A stretch of DNA of 16,737 nt, taken from contig CAXUHK010000091.1 of NCBI GenBank assembly GCA_964250775.1, forward strand, positions 1 through 16,737, read 5' to 3'. How positions within the stretch are numbered: position 1 is the stretch's first letter; the number at the start of each line of letters is the position of its first letter. Shown here piece by piece: positions 1-6,349 of this stretch. This stretch comes from CAVRQM01 sp964250775 (GTDB lineage Bacteria; Pseudomonadota; Alphaproteobacteria; Acetobacterales; Acetobacteraceae). The position numbers were made by a program, and so were the translations under genes. The notes under the pieces were generated by a model, which did no database searches, was not told the origin of the DNA, and saw only the letters and a program-made list of their open reading frames with translations.

Positions 1-465
1 CGGCGGGGCCGGCCGGGCGCCGGCGCGGCCTTGCCCGCGGCAGGGGCGCTGGCGGCGCGCGTGGCGCTGCCGCTCGGGCCGGCGCGGACCGGCGCCGCCT
101 TCGCCGCGACGCTCGACGCCGTGCCGCCGTCGCTGCGGGCGCTCCCGGTGCTGAACGAGTACGCCCTGGGCGGCGCGCTGATCTTCGCCGGCGTGCGCCC
201 GTTCGTCGACAGCCGCGCCGACCTGTACGGCGACGCCTTCCTCGCCCGCTACGCCCGCATCGCCCGCCCGGACCGCGCCGAGCTGGAGCTTGCACTGGCC
301 GAGTACGGCGTCGCCTGGACGGTGTTCCCGTCCGGCCACCCGGTCGTGGCAATGCTGGACGCGATGCCCGGTTGGCGGCGCCTGGTGGACGCGGGCGGCC
401 TCGTCGTCCACGCGCGGGAGCGTTTGCGGGTCGCGGAACGAGCAAGGCAAGGCCTCCGCCCTTGA
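1..465 (+). CDS. Uncharacterised multi-pass membrane protein, C-terminal end (partial)
   Basis: The frame is open from the left edge of the window to a TGA at 463-465, so only the last 154 or so residues are seen and the true start lies outside. The visible part is soluble-looking. It contains LNEYALGGALIF followed by RPFVDSRADLYGDAFL, a pattern I associate with the C-terminal periplasmic portion of large polytopic glycosyltransferase-like (GT39-like) or otherwise uncharacterised membrane proteins, which often read as FN-Y-GGYLI then DGRADMYG. No membrane segment is visible in this fragment, so the family assignment rests on that motif alone. It converges on the leftward Tad arm and is separated from it by a hairpin. 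It is probably unrelated to pilus assembly. Confidence 0.65.
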   Translation, partial: RRGRPGAGAALPAAGALAARVALPLGPARTGAAFAATLDAVPPSLRALPVLNEYALGGALIFAGVRPFVDSRADLYGDAFLARYARIARPDRAELELALAEYGVAWTVFPSGHPVVAMLDAMPGWRRLVDAGGLVVHARERLRVAERARQGLRP

Positions 466-469
466 CCCG

Positions 470-489
470 CTGGGGCCGGGTGGCCCCAG
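470..489. terminator. Hairpin between convergent genes, likely bidirectional terminator
   Basis: Perfect 8-bp inverted repeat CTGGGGCC-GGGT-GGCCCCAG with a four-base loop. It begins 5 nt after the stop codon of the rightward gene and lies 38 nt beyond the stop of the leftward lipoprotein gene. There is no clear T-tract on either side, so intrinsic termination is inferred from the strong stem and the convergent position. Confidence 0.6.
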
Positions 490-526
490 ACCCCCCATTC
501 GCATGGAAAAGGATCGGGTGGCCGAG

Positions 527-1216
527 TCACATCCTGAAGTCGCCGGTGTGCAGCGACCCCGCCAAGCTTCCGGGATGCCCGTAAGGCTCCCCGTTCAGGT
601 AGTGCCCGCCAAGGGGAACGAGCCACGGCAGCCATGCCTCGATCCCGGTCGTGGGCCATTCGTCGGTGACGGCGATCGTCACGCGCGCGAGCCTGACGCC
701 CGGGCCGAAGCTTCGGGTCAGGTCGCAGGGATCGACCCGCTCCACCGTCCTCGGGTCGGCAATATTGCCGAAGCGCACCATCATCGGCAGCGGCTCGCAC
801 GGCACGTCCACCTCGCCCCGGTGGCGCGCCACGAACGTCAAGCCCTCCTCGAACGACAGCCATGGCGGTCGCCTCGGCATGACGAGGCCCGACAGCAGCG
901 GCGCCATGTCGGGGTAGCTGCGCTTGCGCGCCGGGTCGCCCCGCAACAGCACGAACAGGACCCCGCGCCGCCCCAGGTCGACCGGCACCGCCTGCCCATG
1001 CACGCTGAATTGCCAGGGAATTCCCGCTGCCAGCCCCTGCAGAAATCTCTGGTCCCACCAAGTCGTGCTGATCACGCCGGAGCCGGTGCGCACGCGGCCG
1101 TCGCTCTCGACCGACACCGACAGCCGGTAGTTGATCTTCCGGTCATCACAGCCGCCCAGCGCCAGGACGGCGAGGAGAAGGGCGGCACAGGCCAGGCGAG
1201 GGCGCGCGCGGGTCAG
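527..1216 (-). CDS. Predicted lipoprotein of unknown function downstream of tadG, apparent CTG start
   Basis: The frame encodes a short basic N-terminus, a hydrophobic stretch and a lipobox Leu-Gly-Gly-Cys (Cys at about residue 23, codon 1150-1148), so lipidation and membrane anchoring are likely. The rest, about 205 residues, contains SVESDGRVRTGSGV and a conserved-looking C-terminal half, and I recognise no catalytic motif. No ATG, GTG or TTG lies in frame between the lipobox and the region well inside tadG. The only plausible start before the signal peptide is CTG at 1216-1214, forming a CTGA overlap with the tadG stop. A conventional call would start at the GTG at 1117-1115 and lose the whole signal peptide. 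Translation is probably coupled to tadG, and no clear ribosome-binding site is seen. The operon position suggests a pilus-associated role, but that is inference. Confidence 0.7.
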   Translation of the reverse strand: MTRARPRLACAALLLAVLALGGCDDRKINYRLSVSVESDGRVRTGSGVISTTWWDQRFLQGLAAGIPWQFSVHGQAVPVDLGRRGVLFVLLRGDPARKRSYPDMAPLLSGLVMPRRPPWLSFEEGLTFVARHRGEVDVPCEPLPMMVRFGNIADPRTVERVDPCDLTRSFGPGVRLARVTIAVTDEWPTTGIEAWLPWLVPLGGHYLNGEPYGHPGSLAGSLHTGDFRM

Positions 1217-2769
1217 TTGATCAGCATGACGTAGGACGCGCCGGAACAGGAGACCTGCAGCGTGCCGTCGCCGTAATCCGTGTTGTCGATCGGTCCGCCC
1301 ATGTCGTTCCAGAAGAACGCAAAGTCGTGCCCGGCGTAGTTCTGGCAGCTCAGGGCGGCGTACTGGTATCCGGGCGTGTTGGTGGGGGACCAGCAGGTCG
1401 AAGCCCCGCTATAGGACGGGTTTGGGTACAGCGAGGCTGGGTCCTTGGCGATGTAGAGCGCGCAGTTGGTCGCTCCGGACGTGGGAAAGCTGGTCTTCAT
1501 GTTGGGTTCCGCGTTTGCGGGGTTGCTGGTCGAGGTCGGGTTGGGGCAGAGCGAGAGCGCCGGCGTGGTGGCGTTGGGGTTGAAGACGTCGGTGGTTCTC
1601 GGAACCGCCGGGACGACCTGTGTAGTCCCCTGGGCCGCGATTTCCTTGGCATCGGGCGGGTTGTTGTTGGCCAGGAACGACGAGTAGAACCAGTGCGTCA
1701 CCACCGACCAGTTGCCGTTGCTGTCGACCACCAGCGGGTATCCGTTGATGTCGAACGCCTGCGTGACGGTGTTGTAGGCCTCGGTCGCGGGCCAGGTGCA
1801 GCCGACGTCCGCAGGCTTGGGCGAGCTGTTGTAGCCGAAGCTCGTCGTGGTGCCGCCGGCGGTTTGGAACGCGATGCCGAGCGGCGTCGTGGCGGTGATC
1901 ACGGCGTTGCCGACGACCGGGTTCTGCACCACGCCGTTGACGAAGGTCGTGCCGTTGTCGTTGCAGGACGTGTTCGCCGGGCACTTCGCCTGGTAATAGC
2001 TGCTCGCCAGCATGGTGTAGCTGCCGCAGGAGGTCTGCGTCGGGTTGCCGGTGCAGGCGCTGGTGTCGGGCAGGGCGCCGGCGTTGGTGGCGAAGTCCGG
2101 CGCGCCGTTGGCGTCCAGCAGCAGCGGGTAGATCCACAGGCTGTTGGCGTTGTAGGCGCTGGCGACAAGGGTCGCGGTTATCGCCTTGGCGATGTTGATG
2201 AACGGGTTGACGGCGGACGCGGTGACGGAGACCGTGGCCAGGCCGCCCAGCAGGAACGGGAACATGGTGTTGACCGTGGCGGTCGACGCCACGGTGACGA
2301 TGAAGCCGCAGGTGGCGCCCGCGACCACGGTCTGGCTGCCCGAGCAGCCGCTGTTGGCGACGGCGCCGCGCGTCCCGGCGTTGAAGCCGCCGATCACCGC
2401 CGAGACGGCGGGGCCGGCGCCCTGCCCCGAGCAGGACGTGGCGCCGGCGGGCGAGCCCAGGGTGAAGCCGCTGGGCACCGTCAGCACCGCGTTGCAGAAC
2501 GCGCTGTGCGCCACGGTGCGGGCGGTGGCGTTGAAGCTGTCGGCCTCGGTGTAGACGACGTACGCGGCGGCGCCCGACAGGGCGGCGTTGTCGACGGCGC
2601 GTTGCAGCGCCGCGCGGGCGTCGGTCAGCCGCGACATGTCGACGGCGACGCCGGCCGCGATCAGCAGCGGCATCATCGACACCGCGGCGATGGCCGCGAC
2701 CGAGCCGCGCCGGTCGCGCAGCGCCCGCCGGCCGAGCCGGGTCGCGAGACGGCATAGGATCGTTCTCAT
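1213..2769 (-). CDS. tadG: TadG-like Flp pilus-assembly protein, cysteine-rich
   Basis: Predicted 518-residue membrane-anchored protein. The N-terminus carries the TadE/G-like signature: basic residues to about 21, then GSVAAIAAVSMMPLLIAAG as the membrane segment (about 23-43), followed by VDMSRLTDARAALQRAVDNAAL, typical of the Flp pilus-assembly TadE/G-like domain. The remaining 400 or so residues are periplasmic or extracellular, rich in Asn, Thr, Ser and Pro, with about 14 cysteines, which suggests disulfides. I see no von Willebrand A MIDAS motif, which many longer TadG proteins have. The ATG at 2769-2767 lies 10 nt after the preceding tadE stop. Its stop overlaps the apparent start of the downstream lipoprotein. 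Known family role: minor pilin or assembly factor of the Tad pilus. The function of the cysteine-rich region is unknown. Confidence 0.85.
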   Translation of the reverse strand: MRTILCRLATRLGRRALRDRRGSVAAIAAVSMMPLLIAAGVAVDMSRLTDARAALQRAVDNAALSGAAAYVVYTEADSFNATARTVAHSAFCNAVLTVPSGFTLGSPAGATSCSGQGAGPAVSAVIGGFNAGTRGAVANSGCSGSQTVVAGATCGFIVTVASTATVNTMFPFLLGGLATVSVTASAVNPFINIAKAITATLVASAYNANSLWIYPLLLDANGAPDFATNAGALPDTSACTGNPTQTSCGSYTMLASSYYQAKCPANTSCNDNGTTFVNGVVQNPVVGNAVITATTPLGIAFQTAGGTTTSFGYNSSPKPADVGCTWPATEAYNTVTQAFDINGYPLVVDSNGNWSVVTHWFYSSFLANNNPPDAKEIAAQGTTQVVPAVPRTTDVFNPNATTPALSLCPNPTSTSNPANAEPNMKTSFPTSGATNCALYIAKDPASLYPNPSYSGASTCWSPTNTPGYQYAALSCQNYAGHDFAFFWNDMGGPIDNTDYGDGTLQVSCSGASYVMLIN

Positions 2770-2779
2770 TGCCAGGCTC

Positions 2780-3457
2780 TCATTGCAACGATGGGCAGGC
2801 CGCGCCCGCGGGCTTGCTTGTGGGGTCGGTGCAGAAGATCGTGCTGTTCTGCCGCGGCCGGTGCACCGCGACGGCGGTGAAGGTGATCGAGCGCCCGAGC
2901 AGCAACGGCAGCACGTTCTGGTAGGTGTAGGTCGCCTGCACCACGATGACCGAGTAGCCCTGCACGTAGTCGTACGAGTAGGCGGCGCCCGACCTGGTCA
3001 GCATCGAGGCGGGCGAGCTCGCGAGCGCGTAGCCGCCGGACGCGCCCATGGTGGTGGGCGACGTCTTGGGGGTGCAGGCCGAGATGTTCTCCCAGTCGAG
3101 GTAGGGGCCGACGCTGGTGGAGTCGGTCGAGCCGGCCACCCGGTTGCTAGGGTGGTCGTTGCTGCCGGAGACGATGTCGGCGGCGAACTGGCCGGTGTCG
3201 TACGGCAGCAGGTTCATCGCCGCCCCCTTGCACATGTCGGCCAAGTTGCCCTTAGGCGCCGTGACCGCCTGCTGCCCCGCGACCAGCTCGGCGAGCTGGC
3301 CCGCCGCAGTGTTGACCTTGGCCTGGACGCGGAACGCGTTGCCCAGCTCGATCATGCCGCACACCAGGGTGATCATGACCGGGGCGACCAGCGCGAACTC
3401 GAGCGCCATGGTGCCGGCGCGGTCCGCCGCCAAGCTGACGCTGCGGCCACGGCTCAC
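2780..3457 (-). CDS. tadE: TadE-like pseudopilin (second of two)
   Basis: The product is 225 residues when started at GTG 3457-3455, which forms a GTGA overlap with the upstream tadE stop. The open frame extends further upstream but there it is only antisense or out-of-frame to the first tadE. The N-terminus has the TadE signature DRAGTMALEFALVAPV: Gly15 precedes a predicted CpaA/TadV cleavage site and Glu20 is the +5 glutamate, followed by a hydrophobic membrane helix to about residue 35. The C-terminal region ends in a cysteine-containing tail (CTDP...AACPS). Family role: a pseudopilin processed by the prepilin peptidase and needed for Flp fibre assembly. Translational coupling with the first tadE and with tadG indicates one transcript. 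Confidence 0.87.
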   Translation of the reverse strand: MSRGRSVSLAADRAGTMALEFALVAPVMITLVCGMIELGNAFRVQAKVNTAAGQLAELVAGQQAVTAPKGNLADMCKGAAMNLLPYDTGQFAADIVSGSNDHPSNRVAGSTDSTSVGPYLDWENISACTPKTSPTTMGASGGYALASSPASMLTRSGAAYSYDYVQGYSVIVVQATYTYQNVLPLLLGRSITFTAVAVHRPRQNSTIFCTDPTSKPAGAACPSLQ

Positions 3458-4011
3458 GACGGGAACGGCTCGACCCGCACCGTCGCCGTCGCCAGCAGCG
3501 AGTTGGTCCCGGTCATGGTCGCGAGCGTGCCGAGGAACGGGATGCGGAACGGCAGCGGGTACGCCACCTGCACCAGCACGTCCAAATTGGCCGCGAATGG
3601 TGTGGCCGTGCTGAAGAAGGCGTCGGCGAGTGCCCCGGACGCGCTGAGCGTGGCCGGGGCGAGGCTGGCGAAGCCTGCGGCCTGGGTGGCGCCCTGCACG
3701 TTGTAGGTGAGCGTCTTGCCGCAGTCGCTGGCGACGGCGCCGAACTCGCCGCAGACCGCGGCCACGAAGCCGGACGCGCTGGCCGAGGCCGGCGTGTCCA
3801 TCTGCAACTGCCGCGCCGCGTCGCGCACCGAATCGTCGAGGGCCAACTGGATCAGGCCGGTGACGCCGTAGCCGATGATCCCGAACAGCAGCAGTAGGAA
3901 CACCGGGCAGACCAGCGCGAACTCGACCGCGCTGGCGCCGCGCCGGTCCCGCAACGCCAAGCGTGGCAGCGCCACGCGCGTCCGACGCCATGGGGCCGGC
4001 AAGATCGTCAT
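3454..4011 (-). CDS. tadE: TadE-like pseudopilin (first of two)
   Basis: The product is 185 residues from ATG 4011-4009, which has a GGAG about 8 nt upstream. An earlier TTG at 4026 has less support. The N-terminus is basic (RDRRG), then ASAVEFALVCPVFLLLLFGI: Gly25 is the -1 residue and Glu30 the +5 residue of the prepilin-peptidase motif shared with Flp pilins, followed by a single membrane helix. Two cysteines (in AVCGEF and ASDCGK) lie in the periplasmic part. It heads the leftward operon tadE-tadE-tadG-lipoprotein, 65 nt from a perfect CtrA-type box. Family role: a pseudopilin or minor pilin of the Tad machine. Having two TadE-type genes plus TadG in series is common in Tad loci. Confidence 0.88.
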   Translation of the reverse strand: MTILPAPWRRTRVALPRLALRDRRGASAVEFALVCPVFLLLLFGIIGYGVTGLIQLALDDSVRDAARQLQMDTPASASASGFVAAVCGEFGAVASDCGKTLTYNVQGATQAAGFASLAPATLSASGALADAFFSTATPFAANLDVLVQVAYPLPFRIPFLGTLATMTGTNSLLATATVRVEPFPS

Positions 4012-4075
4012 TCGGGCTCCGCTCAATGGGCCGGGCCGTCGGCTCGGCAGGCCCGACGCTCTAAGGCGGGCGTGG

Positions 4076-4090
4076 TTAAGCCGCGGTTAA
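4076..4090. promoter_or_regulatory. Candidate CtrA binding site, TTAA-N7-TTAA
   Basis: Bases read TTAA, seven bases GCCGCGG, TTAA, exactly the consensus known for the alphaproteobacterial cell-cycle regulator CtrA. Each TTAA sits inside a GGTTAAGCC direct repeat. It lies between the two divergent arms, 65 nt from the tadE start and 87 nt from the creatininase start, so it could control either or both. CtrA control of pilus genes is established in Caulobacter. Its use here is inference. Confidence 0.6.
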
Positions 4091-4121
4091 GCCATCGCGG
4101 TCCCGACCGGACGGCGCCGCG

Positions 4122-4136
4122 TCAACGGTTGCTTAA
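4122..4136. promoter_or_regulatory. Degenerate second CtrA-type site, TCAA-N7-TTAA
   Basis: TCAA, seven bases CGGTTGC, then TTAA: one mismatch to the CtrA consensus, 31 nt beyond the end of the perfect site and 41 nt upstream of the creatininase ATG. The overlapping GGTTGCTTAACC also has a GGTT/AACC inverted arrangement. Support is weaker than for the first site. Confidence 0.35.
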
Positions 4137-4176
4137 CCTGCGTGCTCCACACGGCATGGCCAGCATGGAGCGGGGC

Positions 4177-5040
4177 ATGGACAAGGATGCGGCGCAGACA
4201 GCGCAACCGGGCCGGTTTGGGATCGGCCGGCGCCTCGCATGCGCGGGCCTGGGCACGCTCGCCGCCAGCCTCGCCTTGTGGCGGCGGCCGGCGCGGGCCA
4301 CGCCCGCGACGCGCGAGATCGCCGACATGACCTGGGTCGAGGTGCGCGACGCCATCGCCGGCGGCCTGCGCACGGTGATCGTGCCCAGCGGCGGGCTGGA
4401 GCAGAACGGCCCGCACATGGTCATCGGCAAGCACGACTACATCGTGCGCTGGGCGGCCCAGCGCATCGCCGACGCGCTGGGCGACGCGCTGGTGGCCCCG
4501 GTGGTGTCCTACGTCCCGCAGGGCGAGTACCAGCCGGCCAGCGGCAACATGCAGTGGCCGGGCACGCTCGGCGTGCCGCCGGCGGTGTTCGCCGCGGTGC
4601 TGGAGGGCATCGCGCGCAGCCTGAAGCACGCGGGGTTCGAGACCATCTGCCTGGTCGCCGACCACGGGCCTTCGCTGGCGCCGCAGGCCGAGGTCGCGGC
4701 GCGGTTAGGCCGGGAGTGGGGCGGCAACCCGCGCGTGCTGGCGGTCGACGCCTACTACGCCGACGCGGCCGAGACCGCATACCTGCGCGCCCAGGGCGAG
4801 AGCGATGCCGCGATCGGCGAGCACGCGACCATCGCCGACACGTCGGAGCTGATGGCGATGCATCCTGGGGGGGTCGACCTGTCCCGGTTGGGGCGGAACT
4901 GGCCGGGGTCCGGGGTGGTCGGCGACCCCGCCCGGTCCACGGTCGCGCGCGGCGACGCGCTGATGGCGCTCAAGGTCCGCGCGGCGGTGGCCCAGATCAC
5001 AGGCGCCGTCGCGGCCGCCTCCAATCGCAGCGCGGGCTGA
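4177..5040 (+). CDS. Creatininase-family protein with signal peptide
   Basis: Predicted amidohydrolase of the creatininase superfamily, 287 residues from ATG 4177, which has GGAG 6 nt upstream. In-frame ATGs at 4156 and 4165 and a GTG at 4072, which would overlap the regulatory region, are less likely. The N-terminus resembles an export signal: Arg18-Arg19, a hydrophobic run to about 35 and an Ala-x-Ala end at 41, possibly Tat-dependent. Metal-site motifs are recognisable: E75QNGPH80 with D87 following (family EQHGPH...D), H163 in VADHGPS where many members have NGHGGN, and H216...D221TS in place of the usual HA...ETS. The family includes creatinine amidohydrolase and mycofactocin MftE. The substrate here cannot be read from sequence. 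It is followed 3 nt later by a hydroxylase-family gene, suggesting co-translation. Confidence 0.8.
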   Translation: MDKDAAQTAQPGRFGIGRRLACAGLGTLAASLALWRRPARATPATREIADMTWVEVRDAIAGGLRTVIVPSGGLEQNGPHMVIGKHDYIVRWAAQRIADALGDALVAPVVSYVPQGEYQPASGNMQWPGTLGVPPAVFAAVLEGIARSLKHAGFETICLVADHGPSLAPQAEVAARLGREWGGNPRVLAVDAYYADAAETAYLRAQGESDAAIGEHATIADTSELMAMHPGGVDLSRLGRNWPGSGVVGDPARSTVARGDALMALKVRAAVAQITGAVAAASNRSAG

Positions 5041-5043
5041 GCC

Positions 5044-5943
5044 ATGCACGACGCGCTCGTCATCCTGCGCGTGTTCTGGGGTGCCACGCTGCCGATACTG
5101 CGCAACTGGCTGGTGCTGGGCGTGGCGTTCGCCGTGCTGGCCCGCCTGTCCAAGGCCTGCAACCCCGGCGCGCCCTGGTGGCGCAAGCCGGACCTCGCGA
5201 CCGATTTCTGCTTCGCGGTGGTCCCCCGGCTGCCGCTCGCCTACGGGCAGACGGCGATGCTGACGCTCGGCGCCACCCTCGTGTACGGGATCGGCGATCC
5301 CACGGGTGTCGACGCCTTCATCGCACACGGGCGCGGGCCGCTGGCGGGGCTGGCGTTCTGGCAGCAGGTCGCGCTCTATTTGCTCGGCAACGACTTGGTG
5401 CTGTACTGGACCCATCGCGGCCTGCACACCATGCGGCTGTGGCGCTTCCACGCGGTGCACCATTCCTCCGAGCAGCTGGAGTGGACCTCGGCGCACCGCT
5501 TCCATCCGGTGGACTTCCTGTTCCACAGCGTGCAGGCCGACGTCATCATGCTGCTGCTGGGCATCCCGCCGGAAGTACTGGTCTGGCTGGCGCCGTGGAG
5601 CGTCGGCACCGCTTGCTTGGCCCACGCCAACCTCGACTGGGATTTTGGACGGTTCCGCTATGTGCTGGCGAGCCCGGTGTTTCACCGCTGGCATCACACC
5701 AGCCTCGACTGCGGCGGTGGCAGCAACTTCGCCGGCGCGTTCCCGGTGTTCGACCTCACCTTCGGCACCTTCTATATGCCCGCAGGCCAGCGTCCGAACG
5801 GCTACGGCGTGGACGAGCCGGACTACCCGCGGCACTTCCTGGGGCAGCTCATAGCGCCGTTCCGGCGCGGCCGCGCCGGGCGCGCGGACGCAGTGGGGCC
5901 GGTCGCGGCTGATGCCGATCGAGCCGATGAGATCGCCACCTGA
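5044..5943 (+). CDS. Fatty acid hydroxylase / sterol desaturase superfamily membrane protein
   Basis: A 299-residue polytopic membrane protein starting at ATG 5044, 3 nt after the creatininase stop. It carries the diiron histidine clusters of the fatty-acid-hydroxylase superfamily: H124RGLH128, H136AVHH140, the extra H151RFH154, and H214RWHH218. Hydrophobic segments at about 7-35, 70-85, 100-120 and 165-195 place the histidines on one side of the membrane. Members are O2-dependent non-haem diiron enzymes acting on lipids such as sterols, fatty acids, carotenoids or ether lipids. The exact substrate is not deducible. The last 30 or so residues are Ala/Arg/Asp-rich and lie outside the conserved domain. 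It is probably co-transcribed with the creatininase-like gene. A role in pilus biology is not evident. Confidence 0.87.
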   Translation: MHDALVILRVFWGATLPILRNWLVLGVAFAVLARLSKACNPGAPWWRKPDLATDFCFAVVPRLPLAYGQTAMLTLGATLVYGIGDPTGVDAFIAHGRGPLAGLAFWQQVALYLLGNDLVLYWTHRGLHTMRLWRFHAVHHSSEQLEWTSAHRFHPVDFLFHSVQADVIMLLLGIPPEVLVWLAPWSVGTACLAHANLDWDFGRFRYVLASPVFHRWHHTSLDCGGGSNFAGAFPVFDLTFGTFYMPAGQRPNGYGVDEPDYPRHFLGQLIAPFRRGRAGRADAVGPVAADADRADEIAT

Positions 5944-5965
5944 CGACCGTGCCGCATGAAGCTGC

Positions 5966-6001
5966 CAATATTCCGCAATTGACGTTCGAGCGGAAATATT
6001 G
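5966..6001. repeat. Inverted repeat between hydroxylase gene and first flp
   Basis: The left arm CAATATTCCGC and right arm GCGGAAATATTG are complementary apart from one extra A, with a 13-base loop. It lies 22 nt after the hydroxylase stop and upstream of the flp start, at the point where composition turns abruptly AT-rich. It could be a terminator for the upstream pair or an operator for flp. There is no T-tract. Confidence 0.5.
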
Positions 6002-6040
6002 ACTGAAGTTTTATAAGCATGAGTTTACTATTATTCACAT

Positions 6041-6046
6041 TAATAC
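6041..6046 (+). promoter_or_regulatory. Possible -10 element of first flp promoter
   Basis: TAATAC lies 44 nt before the flp ATG in an AT-rich stretch. An identical TAATAC lies 39 nt before the second flp ATG, and the bases that follow are loosely similar. I see no convincing -35 at the right distance (a TTGACT at 5999-6004 is too far), so an activator-dependent or weak promoter is possible. Confidence 0.3.
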
Positions 6047-6084
6047 ATGCAGATATGATCATTTCTTGATGGGAGGACACAGGA

Positions 6085-6279
6085 ATGCCTTGGCCTTTGG
6101 CCACGCTGGTCCAGCTCACGCGCGACAAGAGGGGTGTCACAGCGGTCGAATACGGCTTGATCGTTGCCTTCATTGCCGTCGTGATCCTCACAGCGGTCGG
6201 CACGCTCGGCACCAAGCTCAGCACAGAATTCATCATTCTGGCGGGTCGCTTGAGTACAATCAACGCTGCCGTCAAGTAA
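6085..6279 (+). CDS. flp: Flp/Fap-type major pilin prepilin (first copy)
   Basis: A 64-residue prepilin from ATG 6085, with GGGAGG at 6071-6076 as ribosome-binding site. A short basic leader ends in DKRG17, then VTAVE22Y23GLIVAFIAVVILTAV, the classical Flp signature with Gly at -1 and Glu-Tyr at +5/+6. Cleavage by CpaA/TadV would give a mature pilin of about 47 residues, mostly one hydrophobic helix that packs into the fibre. It is a clear paralogue of the second Flp (8079-8279): the first 30 or so residues nearly align without gaps, while the C-termini (this one ends STINAAVK) differ. It stands apart from the core operon, upstream of a glycosyltransferase gene. Whether it is the major fibre subunit or a minor variant cannot be told from sequence. 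Confidence 0.93.
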   Translation: MPWPLATLVQLTRDKRGVTAVEYGLIVAFIAVVILTAVGTLGTKLSTEFIILAGRLSTINAAVK

Positions 6280-6349
6280 AATTGGACAAGCTCCTGCTGC
6301 GTTCGCAATCCCCGCGACTACCCCTGCACGATACAAGTGGCTCAATCCC

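Noticed and set aside
249..1061. Reverse-strand 270-codon frame overlapping the lipoprotein gene
   Set aside because: Arg/Gly/Ala-rich composition, crosses the terminator hairpin, and is in a different frame from the lipobox-bearing gene.
3458..3991. Upstream extension of the second tadE frame to 3991
   Set aside because: This part lies inside the first tadE in another frame and is low-complexity. The GTGA overlap at 3457 gives the natural start.
4072..4176. Longer creatininase start at GTG 4072
   Set aside because: It would place the CtrA-type boxes inside the coding region. ATG 4177 has a good ribosome-binding site and a proper signal peptide.
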